A stretch of 64,000 nucleotides of DNA, taken from the NCBI RefSeq assembly GCF_014839805.1, contig NC_051130.1, positions 1,116,001 to 1,180,000 on the forward strand. Reading direction: 5' to 3'. Below are positions 1 through 12,693 of the stretch, in pieces. The notes under the pieces are model-generated. The model was not told the origin of the DNA. It saw only the letters and a list, made by a program, of their open reading frames with translations, and made no database searches. The stretch's first letter is position 1. Every line of letters starts with the position of its first letter. Made by a program: the position numbers and the translations under genes. The DNA comes from Manduca sexta. Its lineage: Eukaryota; Arthropoda; Insecta; Lepidoptera; Sphingidae.

Positions 1-473
1 GAAAAAAATATTCTAGACATGACTTTATTATATTCTTTCTTGTGCATTATAATTTATACGTATTAGTGTGTTCTAATTAATGGATAATAAAAGTGGTGTT
101 GTTTTTCTTTTCACAGCATTAATGTAGTTCACCATGCCAGGATTAAATATCCTTCGCTTCAAGCAATTGGAAGGATTCCGGTAGCATGCGTGTCCCTCGC
201 CAAGGTCACGTGGCCAGTTCACGGATGTCTACCCACACTTAACATTCACTTCAGTATAACGTGGTGTTAATGAGTTGAGTACATGAATTCCTTTGCATTT
301 TTTGCATATCGCGAGGATTATTAAAAAATAAGAGAACATATTTACGATCTGATGGAAAAATTCAAGTCTAGTTGGAATTATTTTTGATTATTATAAAGTA
401 ACGTATTGGGTTTAAAAACACACATGATCCTTTTTTCACGTTAGCAATTTACCCTTAGACGGCATACAGGCGA

Positions 474-481
474 TGACGTCA
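474..481. promoter_or_regulatory. Palindromic CRE-type octamer TGACGTCA
   Basis: This is a perfect TGACGTCA palindrome, the consensus site of CREB/ATF bZIP factors, and it is preserved in copy 2 at 17635-17642. No TATA element or transcript start is evident beside it. A single octamer occurs by chance at a low rate in DNA of this length, so a regulatory role is only a possibility. Confidence 0.2.
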
Positions 482-940
482 ATTAGTTGCCAACAAACAC
501 TACAATATTACTAAACTGATGATTACTCAGCATCTTCATCCTACCCACCCCGCTACAAACGTCGTAAAGATATATAAAGGATGTACCCGGTGAACTTGTT
601 TACCGAGTAAGGTCGAATCTATATACTTATAATTATAATTGCATCAGTTAAATTACATTCAGTATCCTTGACAATTTGGTATCTTAATATTACGAGATCT
701 TCCTCATTCGGTAATTGATTTTGGTAGCCCAATTACGAGTAATTACTATTTAAATAAAGATGACGTAGGAATTTGATGGGTGTTCCGGTTTGATCGACAG
801 TGTTGCATAGTTACTGGTAATTATGATGTTATATCTAACGTCTCAGGTCGTGCAGTGTACTGAAGTACTTTGTAATTATAAAATCTTATTAACATTTGGT
901 ACCTGCCCTTTTATAATTCAAATACTTGAAAGGAGAGCGG

Positions 941-1140
941 TTTTTATTTTTATTTTATGGGGGGAAAACGAGCATTCACCTAATGGTAAGTGATCACCGC
1001 CGTCCGTGAACATCTGCAATACCAGGGGGAATGAAGATGCGTTGCCTTTTAGATGAGAATACGCCCATTATTGAAAGTCGCCAGGTCGAATCTGTCCAGA
1101 AATGCTACTGGTGGCAATTGGTTCCACAGTTATGTAGTAC
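941..1140 (+). repeat. Lepidopteran dispersed repeat ('ggtaagtgatcaccgcc' type), copy-1 version
   Basis: A T-rich start is followed by the motif 'ggtaagtgatcaccgccg' and a CCAGG-GG-GCGTTGCC-type tail. I recognise this as a very common lepidopteran interspersed repeat end, but I am recalling the family, not matching it. The corresponding block of copy 2 (18091-18296) carries the same family but differs at many positions and indels, whereas the flanks are nearly identical. Confidence 0.65.
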
Positions 1141-3647
1141 ATGATAAAAAATGGTTATTTATTTGTTTATTTTTCAAACCAAGATAAGACAAACAAATAT
1201 ATGGACACATTGTTTGTTTAAAATTAGCCACCGACTCCAAAAATATTTAATGCACATATTATAAACATAAAAACACGATTTGGAATGGAGATAACATTGC
1301 TTCTGTTTTAATAATTGCTCATTGAACTGTATAAAGGTCAATTATTTTTTCGATTATAGTGGTTTTGGAGCAGGATTTTCTTTTGTTAATTTTTTTTGTT
1401 TTCTCTAAAATATGGGTACTTTAATTACTAATTATTTTTATTATATACTATAATTAAAATAAATATTAAATTCATTATTTTAAAACCAAACATCACATTA
1501 ACGATATAACCAGAACGTGAAGCAAACAAGCAAGGTATTACGTAGATCTTATGAAAATGTATAGACCGGTGTATGTGTTGAAGGCATGACAGATTACAGT
1601 ACAAAATGACATTTGACATCTGTTAAACCTTGAGCATACTGAGAGCGATTTTAGCGCGCGTCAACGCCATAACAATATTATGTAATGATAAAATGTCTTA
1701 AATCATATTAGCCACTTAATTAGAGTAATAATTAAAAATTCTCACGTACCTTAACTTCTCTTAAGCGCAACTATGTGTGTCTACATGATGAATAAGGCAG
1801 TTTATTTTATTTTGTTTTATTTATTCGTGTAATACAAGTATTTTCTATCGTCAGCATGGTTTATTGGCTCCACTGCTCCTGGTGTTATGTGAGGTGAAAC
1901 CCAAAGAAAATGTTGACCTGCAAGAGCTAAATATTGATGTAGAATTGTTTATATGTTGGAGTGTCATGCTGTATATATTATTTGCTACGTCAATAAGACA
2001 GCTAGACCAGAGCTGCACATAGAAAATCAGTGCAACATTTTGCTTTTCATTAATAATAGTACTCTTGCTCAGGTTTCCAATTGTTTCTGCGACACACATA
2101 ACTTTTCAGATTGACAATATACTTATAGTTCACTCATATGATAGTATAAATCGGTTCTCCTCTGACAGACATTGTAAATCTAAGTAAATTTCAATACATG
2201 GAGTAATCTCTACAACCACTCTGTAAGACCAGTAATAGCCGTTTTAAATAAAACATTTCAATCTTAATTTTCGACCCGATTTCAAAAATAAACTAATAAT
2301 AAATAATTTTTAAGCACATAAAAACACTTCTCTGATTGGTCGATTTTCGCGACGAATTAAACAATCGATTAGGATTGTTTATTGAAAACGTCGATTAATA
2401 ACATATTAATGTGTGTTACACCGAGAGTATAAGCTAGTCTACCGCTAAAATAAAAAGTAAAATTTTCGTGACTACTAAAAATTATACACAATCGTCTCAT
2501 TCGTCGCAATCCATCGCATTGTATTTAACTGCGCCCTTACAGTCCGCCTACACCGCGGCATCTGTTTAGCGCGAAGGTGTCATAAATCTCTTCACTGCGT
2601 CTATAGAAACAAATTCATAAACTTACTTAATAGATTCCTCTTTAAGCCAATTGTGAATATTCAAGTAGTGTTGTAATTTAGCATTACGCCTAATGACTGT
2701 CCTACATGCCCTAAATACAAATACTAGATCATAATTTAGGGTTTGAATAACTTAATTCAATGTAGAACGGATGAAAGGTCGAGGTGTGAGGATAAAGACG
2801 TTGACTATAAATTCTTTATAGAAGTCTAAGAATTACATAATAAACTTTTTATAGAATGCTGGATGATTGGCGCCACATTTGTCTATAAATGTATTGAAAT
2901 CACGAAGAGATTTTACTTATAAGGTATTGTATGATGCTGGATTGAGTTTGTTTTGGCAAATTTAGTCTTCCTTTCCCAGAACCAAGTTACAATTTGTACT
3001 TTTTGGAAAAAATACCCTATATGTTATTCTAGGATATATCTAAGTTTCATTTATATTCAAATTCTTTCAGAACTTTCTGCATTTCATTTAAACAAACATC
3101 ATAATAACCACATGCATTGAAACGTTCTCATTCATAATAGAGGAAAAAATTTGATTCAAAATGTTAATTCCACGTCCTTAAATGATCTAATATAAAGAAA
3201 TAAACTAAATGCCTTCGAGTATCGTTAGCACGGAGCGAGCCACATTATACATAATGGCGTCGATCCTCGCGTCAGTACACAAGTATTAAACAAAATGTCA
3301 ATAATTAGTTTGAATTGGAAATGTTTACGCCGGTCAATGGCCTTGGTCGCGTCCCTTCTTCGCAGTAGGCTTGCTTCACACACAACTTTTGACTAGCATT
3401 TTTTAAATATATATAAATAAGAGTTTACATTTTCAACCCCAAAAGGAGAGGCAGAGAGTGACGCATCGCAACAGGTTACCATTCTTACCTAACTTTATAT
3501 CAGATGATCGAAGTATAATTTATATTACGAGAAATCGTGGCTATTACCTATGGTAGCTGATATGACACGAATTGATAGTTATGTACTTAAAAAAATGTAT
3601 CATGTCCATTGTTTATATCTTCTTTCGTCAACTAAGACTTAAATAAG

Positions 3648-3940
3648 ACTGTCCCACTGCTGGGCGCGGGATTCTTCTACTACTGAGAGGCATTAGGTTT
3701 TAGTCTACCACGCTGACCTAGTACGGATAGATAGACTTCCCACACTCTCAAAATTCCTATACACAACTTCTCTGATACGCAGGTTTTCTCCCGCTGTTTT
3801 CCTTCACTGTTAAAGCAAGCGATATTATTGACAAAGAATACACACATAACGATAGACGTCATAGGTGAGTCCCTTAAGTTTTCAACCTGTGGACATTCGT
3901 CTCGGCAGTCCGTTCTACACACAACTAGGCTATCGCCGCT
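3648..3940 (-). repeat. tRNA-derived SINE (family A), copy 1
   Basis: Read on the minus strand it starts 'gcggcgatagcctagttg', which includes an RNA polymerase III A box, and runs to a 'cccagcagtgggac'-like 3' end. It is the same family as the better preserved copy at 45584-45916. The body is degraded (for example, the B-box region is altered), so this is an old insertion. The minus-strand frame at 3680-3922 lies wholly inside it and is not a gene. Confidence 0.85.
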
Positions 3941-5156
3941 TTTTAAGAGCTAAATAAAATACAAATATATAGACAGCTTTACCAGTACAACAGAGCAGTT
4001 TTGATGAGTGTGACGTGTACCGGCGGAGCATGCAATATTTGCCGGTGGCGGTAAAGTATGCCCCGAGGCGACCACGCATAGGTCATACTAATATTAATAG
4101 AAAAATCACTAGAGATGGGAGTGGCAGGTTAGCACGAGGATATATCGAAAAGCCGGCAGGTTTATGAACAGAAATATATTAATTTTCATATATAGATTTA
4201 ATTACCTCTCAGTAATAATTTAAGGGAAATAGAAACCGTAAGTCCTTAATATACAGGTGGTTTTTCAATATAAAAATGTTCCAATACATTTTACTGGGAC
4301 AGGCACCCATGTACAATACTTCTTTAAGACACAGAGTTACTACTATTACTAGTTTTTTTTTATGTGTATACCTATATGGTTTACGGTCATTTTCTTATAC
4401 TTTTACGATATTTTATGCAGAACTGAAGGCTAAGCTAAGGCTTTGTTCATATTTTATCAATTATTTCACATGCGACTTGACTTTGACTGAAAGTACCACT
4501 AATATTTTTAAATTTTATAGCCAAGTAACAAATTTTAGGCGGTGTTGTGTGTTAATAAAATAAATTGAAAATTTTAATACCTCCTGACACTAAAAACTAT
4601 AAAAAGTAAAAAAAAAATATTGTTTTTCTTTAACTTTATTATAATTAAGCAGTAATATTTTAACCGAAGCACCCTCGCATGAGTACACCTCTAAAGAAGT
4701 ATTTTCAACCTCCAGTCTAGGGTCCGGTTCTCCGAAGCGATGAAGCAATAAAAAAATGGCTGCTACATAAGTGCAATAGGTACTAAAAACAAAATTATGT
4801 GAACTCACCAATTGGAATCAAAAGTCTAGATTAAACTCATGAACATTAATTAGCCGGAGAGCCGTCTATACGTCTAATTACAATCACATCCCTATCAGAT
4901 GAGATGGCATCAGTGACGGATGATCGCGTAATGATTTCGTGGTATAATGATGAGGTGCCAGCGTTCATACACTGACGAGATACCGATCATTGGTAAACGT
5001 TTCGCGCCTGTTACATCCTAAATGTGTTTAAATTAGATTACGAGCTACATTACAGTGGTATATTATCTTAACGCACGTCGATTCAGAGAAGGGAACTTAT
5101 TAATATCGTTATTTTTTAAGCAACTAGATCCTGAAACCAACTTATGACACGTGTAG

Positions 5157-5335
5157 GTCTAATGATTTCTTATGTTTACGCGAATGTTAGACATTGAAAT
5201 TTAATTTTGCGGATGAACAACACCTCAGTCCCCCCGTGACCATGAAGGCTGCAAATTCTCCAAAACGTCGGGAGAAAATAATAATATAAAAAATCGCGAT
5301 AAAATCCGTTAAATATTTTTTATTTCAACGTGTAG
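5157..5335 (-). repeat. Palindromic 'gacgtttcgaagac' element, copy-1-specific fragment
   Basis: It contains both ends of the family: 'aatgatttcttatgtttacg' at its left and 'aaaacgtcgggagaaaataa' at its right. The latter is the reverse complement of the central 'ttttctcccgacgttt' block. No counterpart is present at the matching place in copy 2, around 22300, so it was gained in copy 1 or lost from copy 2. It has no coding capacity. Confidence 0.65.
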
Positions 5336-5360
5336 GTCTGTTCAGGATTAAAATGATTTT

Positions 5361-5436
5361 CAGTGGTGGTAGGTCTCATACGTGAGAGTCCGCCTGGGTA
5401 GGTACCACCGCTATGTCTATTTCTGCCGCCACGGAC
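5361..5436 (+). repeat. Truncated lepidopteran repeat C ('ggtaggtaccaccgctatg')
   Basis: This is the 5' part of the repeat seen at greater length at 22333-22636 and 33629-33938. It stops at 'tctgccgcca' and joins directly to sequence that in copy 2 appears only near 22989. That is consistent with a deletion of about 585 bp in copy 1, or with a corresponding gain in copy 2. Confidence 0.65.
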
Positions 5437-5512
5437 ACTGTTTAGGGACTTTTGTACAGGGAAACGTTGTTCACACAAGCCAACCCGCGAGTAACTCCTA
5501 GTCATATAATAT

Positions 5513-5660
5513 TCAATGATTTCTTATGTTTACGCGAATATTAGACAATAAAAAAATATTTTGCGGATTTCATCGCAGTTTTTGTGTTATTATTTTCTCC
5601 CAACTTATCGAAGACATTGCAGCCTTCGTGCTCACAGCGCGGATTACAATATCTACCTCC
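5513..5660 (+). repeat. Palindromic 'gacgtttcgaagac' element, degraded copy
   Basis: The family start 'aatgatttcttatgtttacg' is followed by a degraded 'ttttctcccaacttatcgaa' core. The matching element in copy 2 is at 23066-23260 and is closer to the family consensus in its core. Confidence 0.65.
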
Positions 5661-7121
5661 ATTTTATAATTATACAATTTTCTAAATTACTGTTGGTGGT
5701 TCTAAAGTGCTGATATACGAAGAGAAAATAATAATACAAAAACCGCAAAATAGTTTTATTTTAAAATCATAATATTTGTTGGTAAGCTATTTTCTGTTTT
5801 GTAAATAAAATGGTTTAGAATATTACACGAATATTACCTGTAATCAAATTAGTATGTTAAATTGTAAATTTTATGCGAATTATCGTCACAAAAACTTTGA
5901 ACCTCGACGTAAGATCGATTAATCACTTGGTCACAGCTTTAAACAGGGTATAAGGGAACTCTCGCTTGCCTTGCTTAAATGTTCATGAGATTTTTTCGAT
6001 GGCCTGATGCAGTTATCATAGAGAGTAGTTAGCACTCTAGGACTCTACTCCACTTACATCAGGTGCAGTGGGATATCATTATCGTGCCCATAAAAAAAAG
6101 CTGCTAATAGGAGAATAGTGACACTACAATAGACCTGGAGGAGAATTATAAAAGATAAATGTTTCTCAGGCTATAAGGAAAACTCAAACTTTCAAAATTC
6201 AAATAGTATTTATGGTGGTACATTTATAGTTTCAGTACAACTATAGCCCACCATAATGGCACGGAAAAATTTAGGATTTTAGGGGAAAATAAATTGATTA
6301 TCGTTTAGAAGTTTTACACTTCAATATGTGGACTACAAAGAATAAAGCAATGTTATAGCCTCGGCTTTCAATTAACCGAAGTTTATGCCTCGGAGCGTAA
6401 AAATGCAATCGACAGATAGATCGCGAGCACTATTTGAGTACCCCGAGGGAGTCCGTCTGGCTAGGTACCAAAGTATTGCTGTTGAAATATTTGAATTTGA
6501 GGTATTGCAGACAGCTAAATTACTGAGTGTGTCAATCCAATTGATGAGCAGTTTCAAAAGGACGAACTAACTACACTACATGTGCCATGCCATTGAAAGT
6601 TTTAGAGTTTGGACTGTTGTGTTTGGGTAAGTAGTGCTTACTATTAACTTTTCAATTTTGTTTCCAAATGTGCAAACAAAATATAACAATACATACTGCT
6701 GTAGGCCCAATGACAAAACTGCGATACCTGCTCAAGCCGAATCGCGTGTATAAAAATACATAACCTATATTAGAATTTCACCCTTGAATTACATCATTTG
6801 TATGAAAAATAAAAAATGTTAGCTGAATGCATAAAGACATATCTCAGACCATAAATTACGATTCGAGATAATGCCTAGGCCTGATCTAGGGCACTGGTGT
6901 ATTGCCCATAACTAGGCGACCTCACCGATGTCCATCTGTTATAAAAACGGACCTAAGGTCAGATTTGTAGATTACTTTTTTCTTAGAAAATTAAACGTTC
7001 ATTAATGTTGCGATAGGATGTGATGTCACCATCCTCCATATAGAGGCATCCTGTCGTAATTTATTGATCTTACGAGAAAAATTCAAAAAGTGAGTTTACA
7101 TAATGCATTTAATATTTTTTT

Positions 7122-7366
7122 GCCTCTGCCTTGGTGGTCTAGTTGTATTGTGTGTGCGATACAACAATCTGAGGTCCCGAGTTCGAATCCCAGGTGGGGC
7201 AAAGTGATATTGGGTTTTTCTGCTCGGTATCACCCCGGAGACTTGAACTTGTCGCTGATATGGCGATAGGCTCGCCCCCTATAACATTATGAGACGGAAT
7301 AAACACGGCTCCAAGTGTGTGCCCTGGTTGCATCTCTGCTTATGCCGTTGGGGACAAAGGTGCGAC
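7122..7366 (+). repeat. tRNA-derived SINE (family B), copy 1
   Basis: It starts with a tRNA-like head. The A box 'tggtctagttgt' lies at 7135-7146 and the B box 'gagttcgaatcc' at 7179-7190, with spacing fitting an internal pol III promoter. A tRNA-unrelated body follows ('gcaaagtgatattgggtttt' to 'tatgccgttggggac'). The acceptor-like ends do not pair properly, so it is a SINE, not a functional tRNA gene. Minus-strand frames 7139-7333 and 7279-7482 are inside or alongside it. Confidence 0.85.
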
Positions 7367-8141
7367 GTGTGTTTGTTTCTTGCTTTGAAATTTTGATGGC
7401 ATGGATAATGTAAGACTGTTTCTAGTTTTTCAAACATGCTTGATAATCTCTTAACTCTTCTTAGCGATGTAGTCTCTAACAAATGATTGATACCTAATCT
7501 TAATAATATAACCTGATCTGGGCTTACAACTCAAGCCATCCCGGTCTACAACTATTGTTCCATGCCACTGAGCCTAAAAGACATTTAAAATACAAGAATA
7601 TAAAAACAACATCAAAGAGATTCCAGCAGCGGTCACTCACACGCACCCAGCTGGAACAAAGTGCGGCCCATAGCGGGCATATCTCACCCATAAACCGCTG
7701 ACCTTCTACCCGTGGATATTTGATCTAAAATGGTAAAGCAGTGATGTGTCGACATTTAGCGGCGAATGCGACAAAGATAAGGATCAACGTACGAGAGCGT
7801 TCGGACGCTGCGTTTAGACGCTATAGCGTACTATGCACATTAATTATATCGGGAATCTGAAAAAATTGATCTTGATAATTCGAAATTGTTTTATGATTTA
7901 TTTATTTTAGGCAAATATAATTCTTGAAGTTTTATGCTGAGAAAATATAAAAGCACAGCTGCTGGAAATGTCAGTTATTTATCTATTGGTAATATGATCT
8001 TATTTGTAGTCATTAAACTCAGTGAGTGCAGATACGCAGTAAAACCACTAATGCCGTCAATTGGATTCGCCGAAAATTTCATCTAATATTTTAAGTAGCC
8101 ATTAAAATATCGAATTCTAACTATTATATATCACCGCTATT

Positions 8142-8507
8142 TTGTGCCGTATGTCTGTTGCAGCATTTGATAGCGTCTGCGCGGCGCTCTATGTGCAGCC
8201 ACTGTTAATCGAGCGACCTGCTCGTCTCGTCATTAAGTTTTATTATAAGGTTTATACAAATATTTGGTTTAGTGCTGCGCCTACCGACGCTCGCAACTAT
8301 TTAGAATGGACCTCATTGAACGGCATAACGGGCGAGCCGTACAAACAAATCTTTATGTGTCATAAACGTATTATGACATGTTCAATATGTACTAAATGGA
8401 ATGCCCTTTGCCTTTTTGGTGAACATTGCTTTCTGTTTACGTTGTTAAAATGGAGATTCTTAAGAATTTCTAAGGCACCGTGCAAACTTTGTGAGTTGAG
8501 TGACTGA
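8142..8507 (+). pseudogene. 121-codon open frame in copy 1, not supported as a gene
   Basis: This is the longest gap-free frame in the window, but it opens with TTG; the first ATG-type start is a few codons further on. In copy 2 the matching DNA carries a 4-base insertion ('gcaacgaaactattt' for 'gcaactattt' near 25895), which splits the frame. Its 5' part resembles the 'gcctgctcgtctcgtcatta' 3' end of common lepidopteran repeats. The predicted product has no recognisable domain. I read it as a chance frame over repeat-derived sequence. Confidence 0.6.
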
Positions 8508-11500
8508 TTTTTCAATTATCAGATAAGAATTATTCGTAGGGTAAAACTTAATAAAAACGAAATAAAAATGGCAATTGTTGACTTTTATTTATTTTGTGTA
8601 AAAACACAAGATAAATTTGATCCCGACGTTTTAAAAATTAGCGCTTAATAAACCAAAGTATCTACCGATTGTTGATTACTTAAGGCATTTTATTGGAATA
8701 ACTATCAGTTTCGTTGTTATTGTATGAAAACAAAATATTGATATCTTGTTTACATCGTGAGCCGTGTGCAAAAATTTGACTAATTTAACACAGTTTTTAT
8801 TTTCAATACAAGAATGTCCTATTTCGTATCTATGGTTGCGCTTTATAATAGTCGATGTAAATCTTCTGTAAGTGTTTGATACGAAAAAGATGAGGTAATT
8901 TCTTTAGCAGCAGGTATTTCTTGATCTTTCAAGAGATAAGTAGTGATGTTTGCAATAATAAAAAATCAATTACGGTCCATCGCGTTGCGTGTCGTCACAT
9001 CCGGCCGCGCAAAAAGATAATGACGCAGGTACCAAACTAATAGTCTGTTACACGAATTAATAAAACATTTGAATCTTCACAGATGTCATACAGGGGATAA
9101 TGTTTGTGTGTCCGCGTGGGGTGATTTCAGTAACTTACACGATACTGAAAATTCATCCAATAATATATAGCTATATTGTCCGCGAGGGTGTATATAGTAT
9201 ACTTTGTTTTGATTTTATTTTTAAACTGTGGGAAAAGGCTTTTGGCGAATGGAGACAAAAAACTCAATAAAGATAAAAATAAATGTCAAAAGGTGTTTTG
9301 TAAAAGATGATGCAGAAAGCAGATAGCTGTTTTTATACCACTAATATACAAAATAAGTACGCGGCCTTCCGAATAAAACAGTCGCTAACTATGCTCGGGT
9401 TTATGTCCAAGTTTCCTCTTACACAATATGAGATGGACTGGATTGCAAAAGGAGCTTAAATTCTTCAATTCCGTCATAAAAACTAACACAAATTGTCGGT
9501 TAAAATATTTTGAAAAGTTGTGTTACGCTGCCCTTGCATTCGGGTGTGATAAGTATAGAAGGAACAGGAGTATAAAAGATTATATGTCCCAGGAGGACTA
9601 TCGTGTACGAGAAGTCTAGCTCGAAATTCTGTTACGGCAATTTCATTCCTCTGAACAAACTTTTTTCTTTCAATATTTACCAATATGTTTTTAAAACTAT
9701 TGCTGCAAATATTACGAAGTAAGGAAACAATGGCGATCCAAATTCATATTATTATCTATTATTTGATTGTGACGACTTAACATAATTATTGTGTTTCTGT
9801 TGTGTTCACACGAAGCGATGTTTCATCGAGCAAATGTAGATATTTATTGTAGTTAAATATAAATAATGTGCTAATAGATATTGGCAGTATACAAAATATT
9901 GTCTGTTTATCACATTATATTTTGTATGTAGTACAGGTCAGTAAATAAGCAGAATGGCCTGTTCTCTAGCATATTCACCGCCTTAAATACTCACAATATC
10001 CAAAGAATCATGGCTACGCTTGGCCCACAAAAGATTCTTTTGAGTGCTGAAATCTTTTCAACTCATTGCTTATTAGTTCTTACAATTCATATAATAATAA
10101 TGTTATACCAATAATTGAATTCGGTTGTACAAATGAGCTCTAAGGTGGCGTTCCCTCCACTGTTCTATAGTTGTGTTCTGAACTGCACCTACAGCGCTGA
10201 AAGCGTAGTTCAGATTGTGTCATATGAATTCACATATAATTTATGACGCATAGTATCGTGGGTCGCGCTTCGGTCACGCGCACCGCCCTTTTAAGACGAG
10301 GCGGGTTCTGTAGTATGTATACATTAAAGGCTACGATGTAGTCATACAATTCTATTGACCAGTTTAGAGTTAAATACTTCATTAACTCTTAATTGCTGTC
10401 GTTTTGCAATCAAAATATGATTGATTATAGCAAGAGGAGGAGTTATCCAGATGTCATAAAAGTTCTACACCTAATAGTACGATGTAGTGCAAAATATAAT
10501 AGCTAAGGAGTGGAATGGCACCTTCGACAGTTTACGGAATATAAACCGCCTAAGTAGGTCCTGTTTAATATAAGCGATGTAAGGAACATGGTTTTAATTT
10601 GAAAATTGTTACTCTTATTTTAATAAATTTAGTATATTAGAATTTAAATCTTATTAGCTACATAATATATACTACACAAAGTTGTCCAAAGGTTTAATAA
10701 ATACTCAAATTTAGAGAAAAGTAAAGTATTCTTGTTTTTTAGAACTTTATTAATACTCATCTACTAAAGTTGAGATTAATAGGCATACTCATTTTTACAC
10801 AGTCATGCCTAGGAAGTAGCGTATATGCAATGCGTGATCGAGTACATCCCTGTTCGTGCCTTCAACTACTAGCGTAAAGTCCCACGCATTTTCTACAAAC
10901 TTCCGCATTTATTTGCATTTCGTATATTAACGCTATCCCTTAACAAAAAAACACTACTAACTATTGCGACCCCACACTCAACTCACCGCGCTCAGACACA
11001 TTTCAACCTGACCGTATACCCTCAGGAAGGCCGATGAGGTGCGAACGAAAGCATGCTACGCCGTCCTGCTCTCTGGAAGATCCCCCACACTTATTGATAA
11101 TGCAGGCAAAGGGAACGGCTGTATGAAACAGTAAGGCCTTTGTCGGACACACATATGTGGCCTGTAAATATTTACATATATAAACTAACACTACAGCGAC
11201 TCTCAGTACTCATACCACAATAAAATGCAGGAAAAAATAAATCTGTAATCAAATATATTCTCGCGTAAAACTTAATCTTGTATGGAAGGTCGATAATATA
11301 CAATTTCTCGGATATTATGAACATTCCTGGCGGTATCACGCACCATCGGGCACTAGGTCATGTCTAAACACTAGCCACAAAAAACGGTCAATGTTCATGC
11401 AATATACAGATATCACTAACAATTTAATTATAGTAATATGTCTTCATATTGAAACATGATCTCATAATGATGCATGCAAGATCACTCCGAGTAGCGGTGA

Positions 11501-11525
11501 TGAGATATTCACAAATCTATTAGAC

Positions 11526-11585
11526 CGTTCATTGGTATAGTGGTTGTGAAATCGATGACGCTAGGTTCAATTATAACGGGCAATT
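11526..11585 (+). repeat. Degenerate tRNA-like element
   Basis: An A-box-like 'tggtatagtggtt' (11533-11545) is followed by a B-box-like 'ggttcaattat' (11564-11574). The B box is mutated and no cloverleaf can be drawn. It is present at the same place in copy 2 (about 29166-29222). It could be the head of an old SINE or a tRNA pseudogene. Confidence 0.3.
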
Positions 11586-11660
11586 TGTGTGAGATTTTTA
11601 GGAATACATACGTGAATGAGGACAAATAATTTGAGTTGCCAATCAAGAACTAAGTTAAGT

Positions 11661-11762
11661 TTAGCTCACATGGCTGAGATATTTTTTCATACATGTGTCA
11701 ACACCGCAATTATATACATGAAGCTATCTATAATATGTAACTTGCTCAGCTATGTGAGCTAA
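11661..11762. repeat. Inverted repeat / foldback, 18-bp near-perfect stem
   Basis: The arms at 11661-11678 ('ttagctcacatggctgag') and 11745-11762 are reverse complements with one mismatch and a 66-base loop. Weaker pairing extends outward ('ctaagttaag' against 'ttaactaag'). The structure is retained in copy 2 (left arm 29302-29319). It is most likely a small foldback transposon. The long loop argues against a typical microRNA precursor. Confidence 0.5.
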
Positions 11763-12073
11763 GCTAAATTAACTAAGAACCGATATAAAGCTCTTATCGC
11801 TTATGCAGGGTGACTGTTTTGCGATATTCAAATTGATGTGTTTTCGCCCCAATTATAGTATACAAAAAAACCGTGGCTGAGTGAGCTTCATGTTCGCCTG
11901 TGCTTTCGGGAATAGCAGACATAATTGTATGTGTAAACCAACTTATCACACACAACGTTATACCTTCTCACAATTAACGAGTCTCATGTGAGCTAATTCC
12001 GCGTAGGTGGGACCATCAATAGCTAAAAATTAATTGAAAAAAAATTAGGTAGATATTGTAACTTTGACTTTTG

Positions 12074-12180
12074 GGATAACCAACACCTCAGTCCGCCCCG
12101 AGACTACAAAGTCTTCTAAACGTCGGGAGAAAATTATAATATAAAAACCGCGATAAATCCATAAAATAGTTTTATTTCAG
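12074..12180 (-). repeat. Palindromic 'gacgtttcgaagac' element, minus half, copy 1
   Basis: It runs from 'aacacctcagtccgcc' through 'cgtcgggagaaaatta' to 'aatagttttatttcag', which is the reverse complement of the family unit seen on plus at 23066-23260. Copy 2 has it at 29713-29819, essentially unchanged. Confidence 0.7.
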
Positions 12181-12507
12181 AGTCTCGTATGAGTTAGCAT
12201 AGTGCTCCGGATACGTGATTTGAATGTTTGCACCCTATTTTAAAAGCCTCCGTGGTGTAGTAAACAGGGCTTTGGAACTGTTAATGTTATATTATATGAT
12301 AAATAAATGACGTTTATGTTTATCAAGTTCCTTTGCCCACCAACTACACTTTCAATACTAATTTCTACTACCTATATACAATGGTTGGTAAAGCAGAGTA
12401 GAGATAGGTTTTATTAAATTATTTATTTAAATAACGAAAGAGCGATAGTGGTAGTGATAAGTACCATAGTTATAATGTTATTTTATTTCTTGTTCTTTTT
12501 TATATAA

Positions 12508-12693
12508 ATGCATGGTAATGTGACCGCACTGCACGTGAGTATAAGCGGAGTGGGGAACAATCGAATGGCTACTGACGAAAGATTACTCAACAGTCGACAT
12601 AATTATTCAGGCCTGTGGAAACTGTGGATGTCTGTTTACACCCTGTGTATATACACACACAGACGTACTGACGTGGGCCACTATGGTCTTTAA
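12508..12693 (+). repeat. Repeat F-like segment, plus orientation, copy 1
   Basis: It contains 'actgacgaaagattactcaa', 'cagtcgacataattattcag' and 'gtgggccactatgg', in the same order as at 48088-48306. The 61-codon frame over it is identical in copy 2 (30145-30330). That reflects the general near-identity of the copies, not demonstrated selection. Confidence 0.45.

Noticed and set aside
4276..4563. 95-codon frame present in both duplication copies (also 21442-21729)
   Set aside because: The few differences between copies include several that change the residue, and composition is that of AT-rich random sequence. The duplication alone explains its presence twice.
6372..6570. Overlapping 61-codon frames on both strands
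   Set aside because: Mutual shadows with no domain; no start or splice context supports either.
7122..7200. Functional tRNA gene
   Set aside because: A and B boxes are good but the acceptor ends do not pair and the sequence continues into a SINE body. The element recurs in the duplication and as a fragment at 40349.
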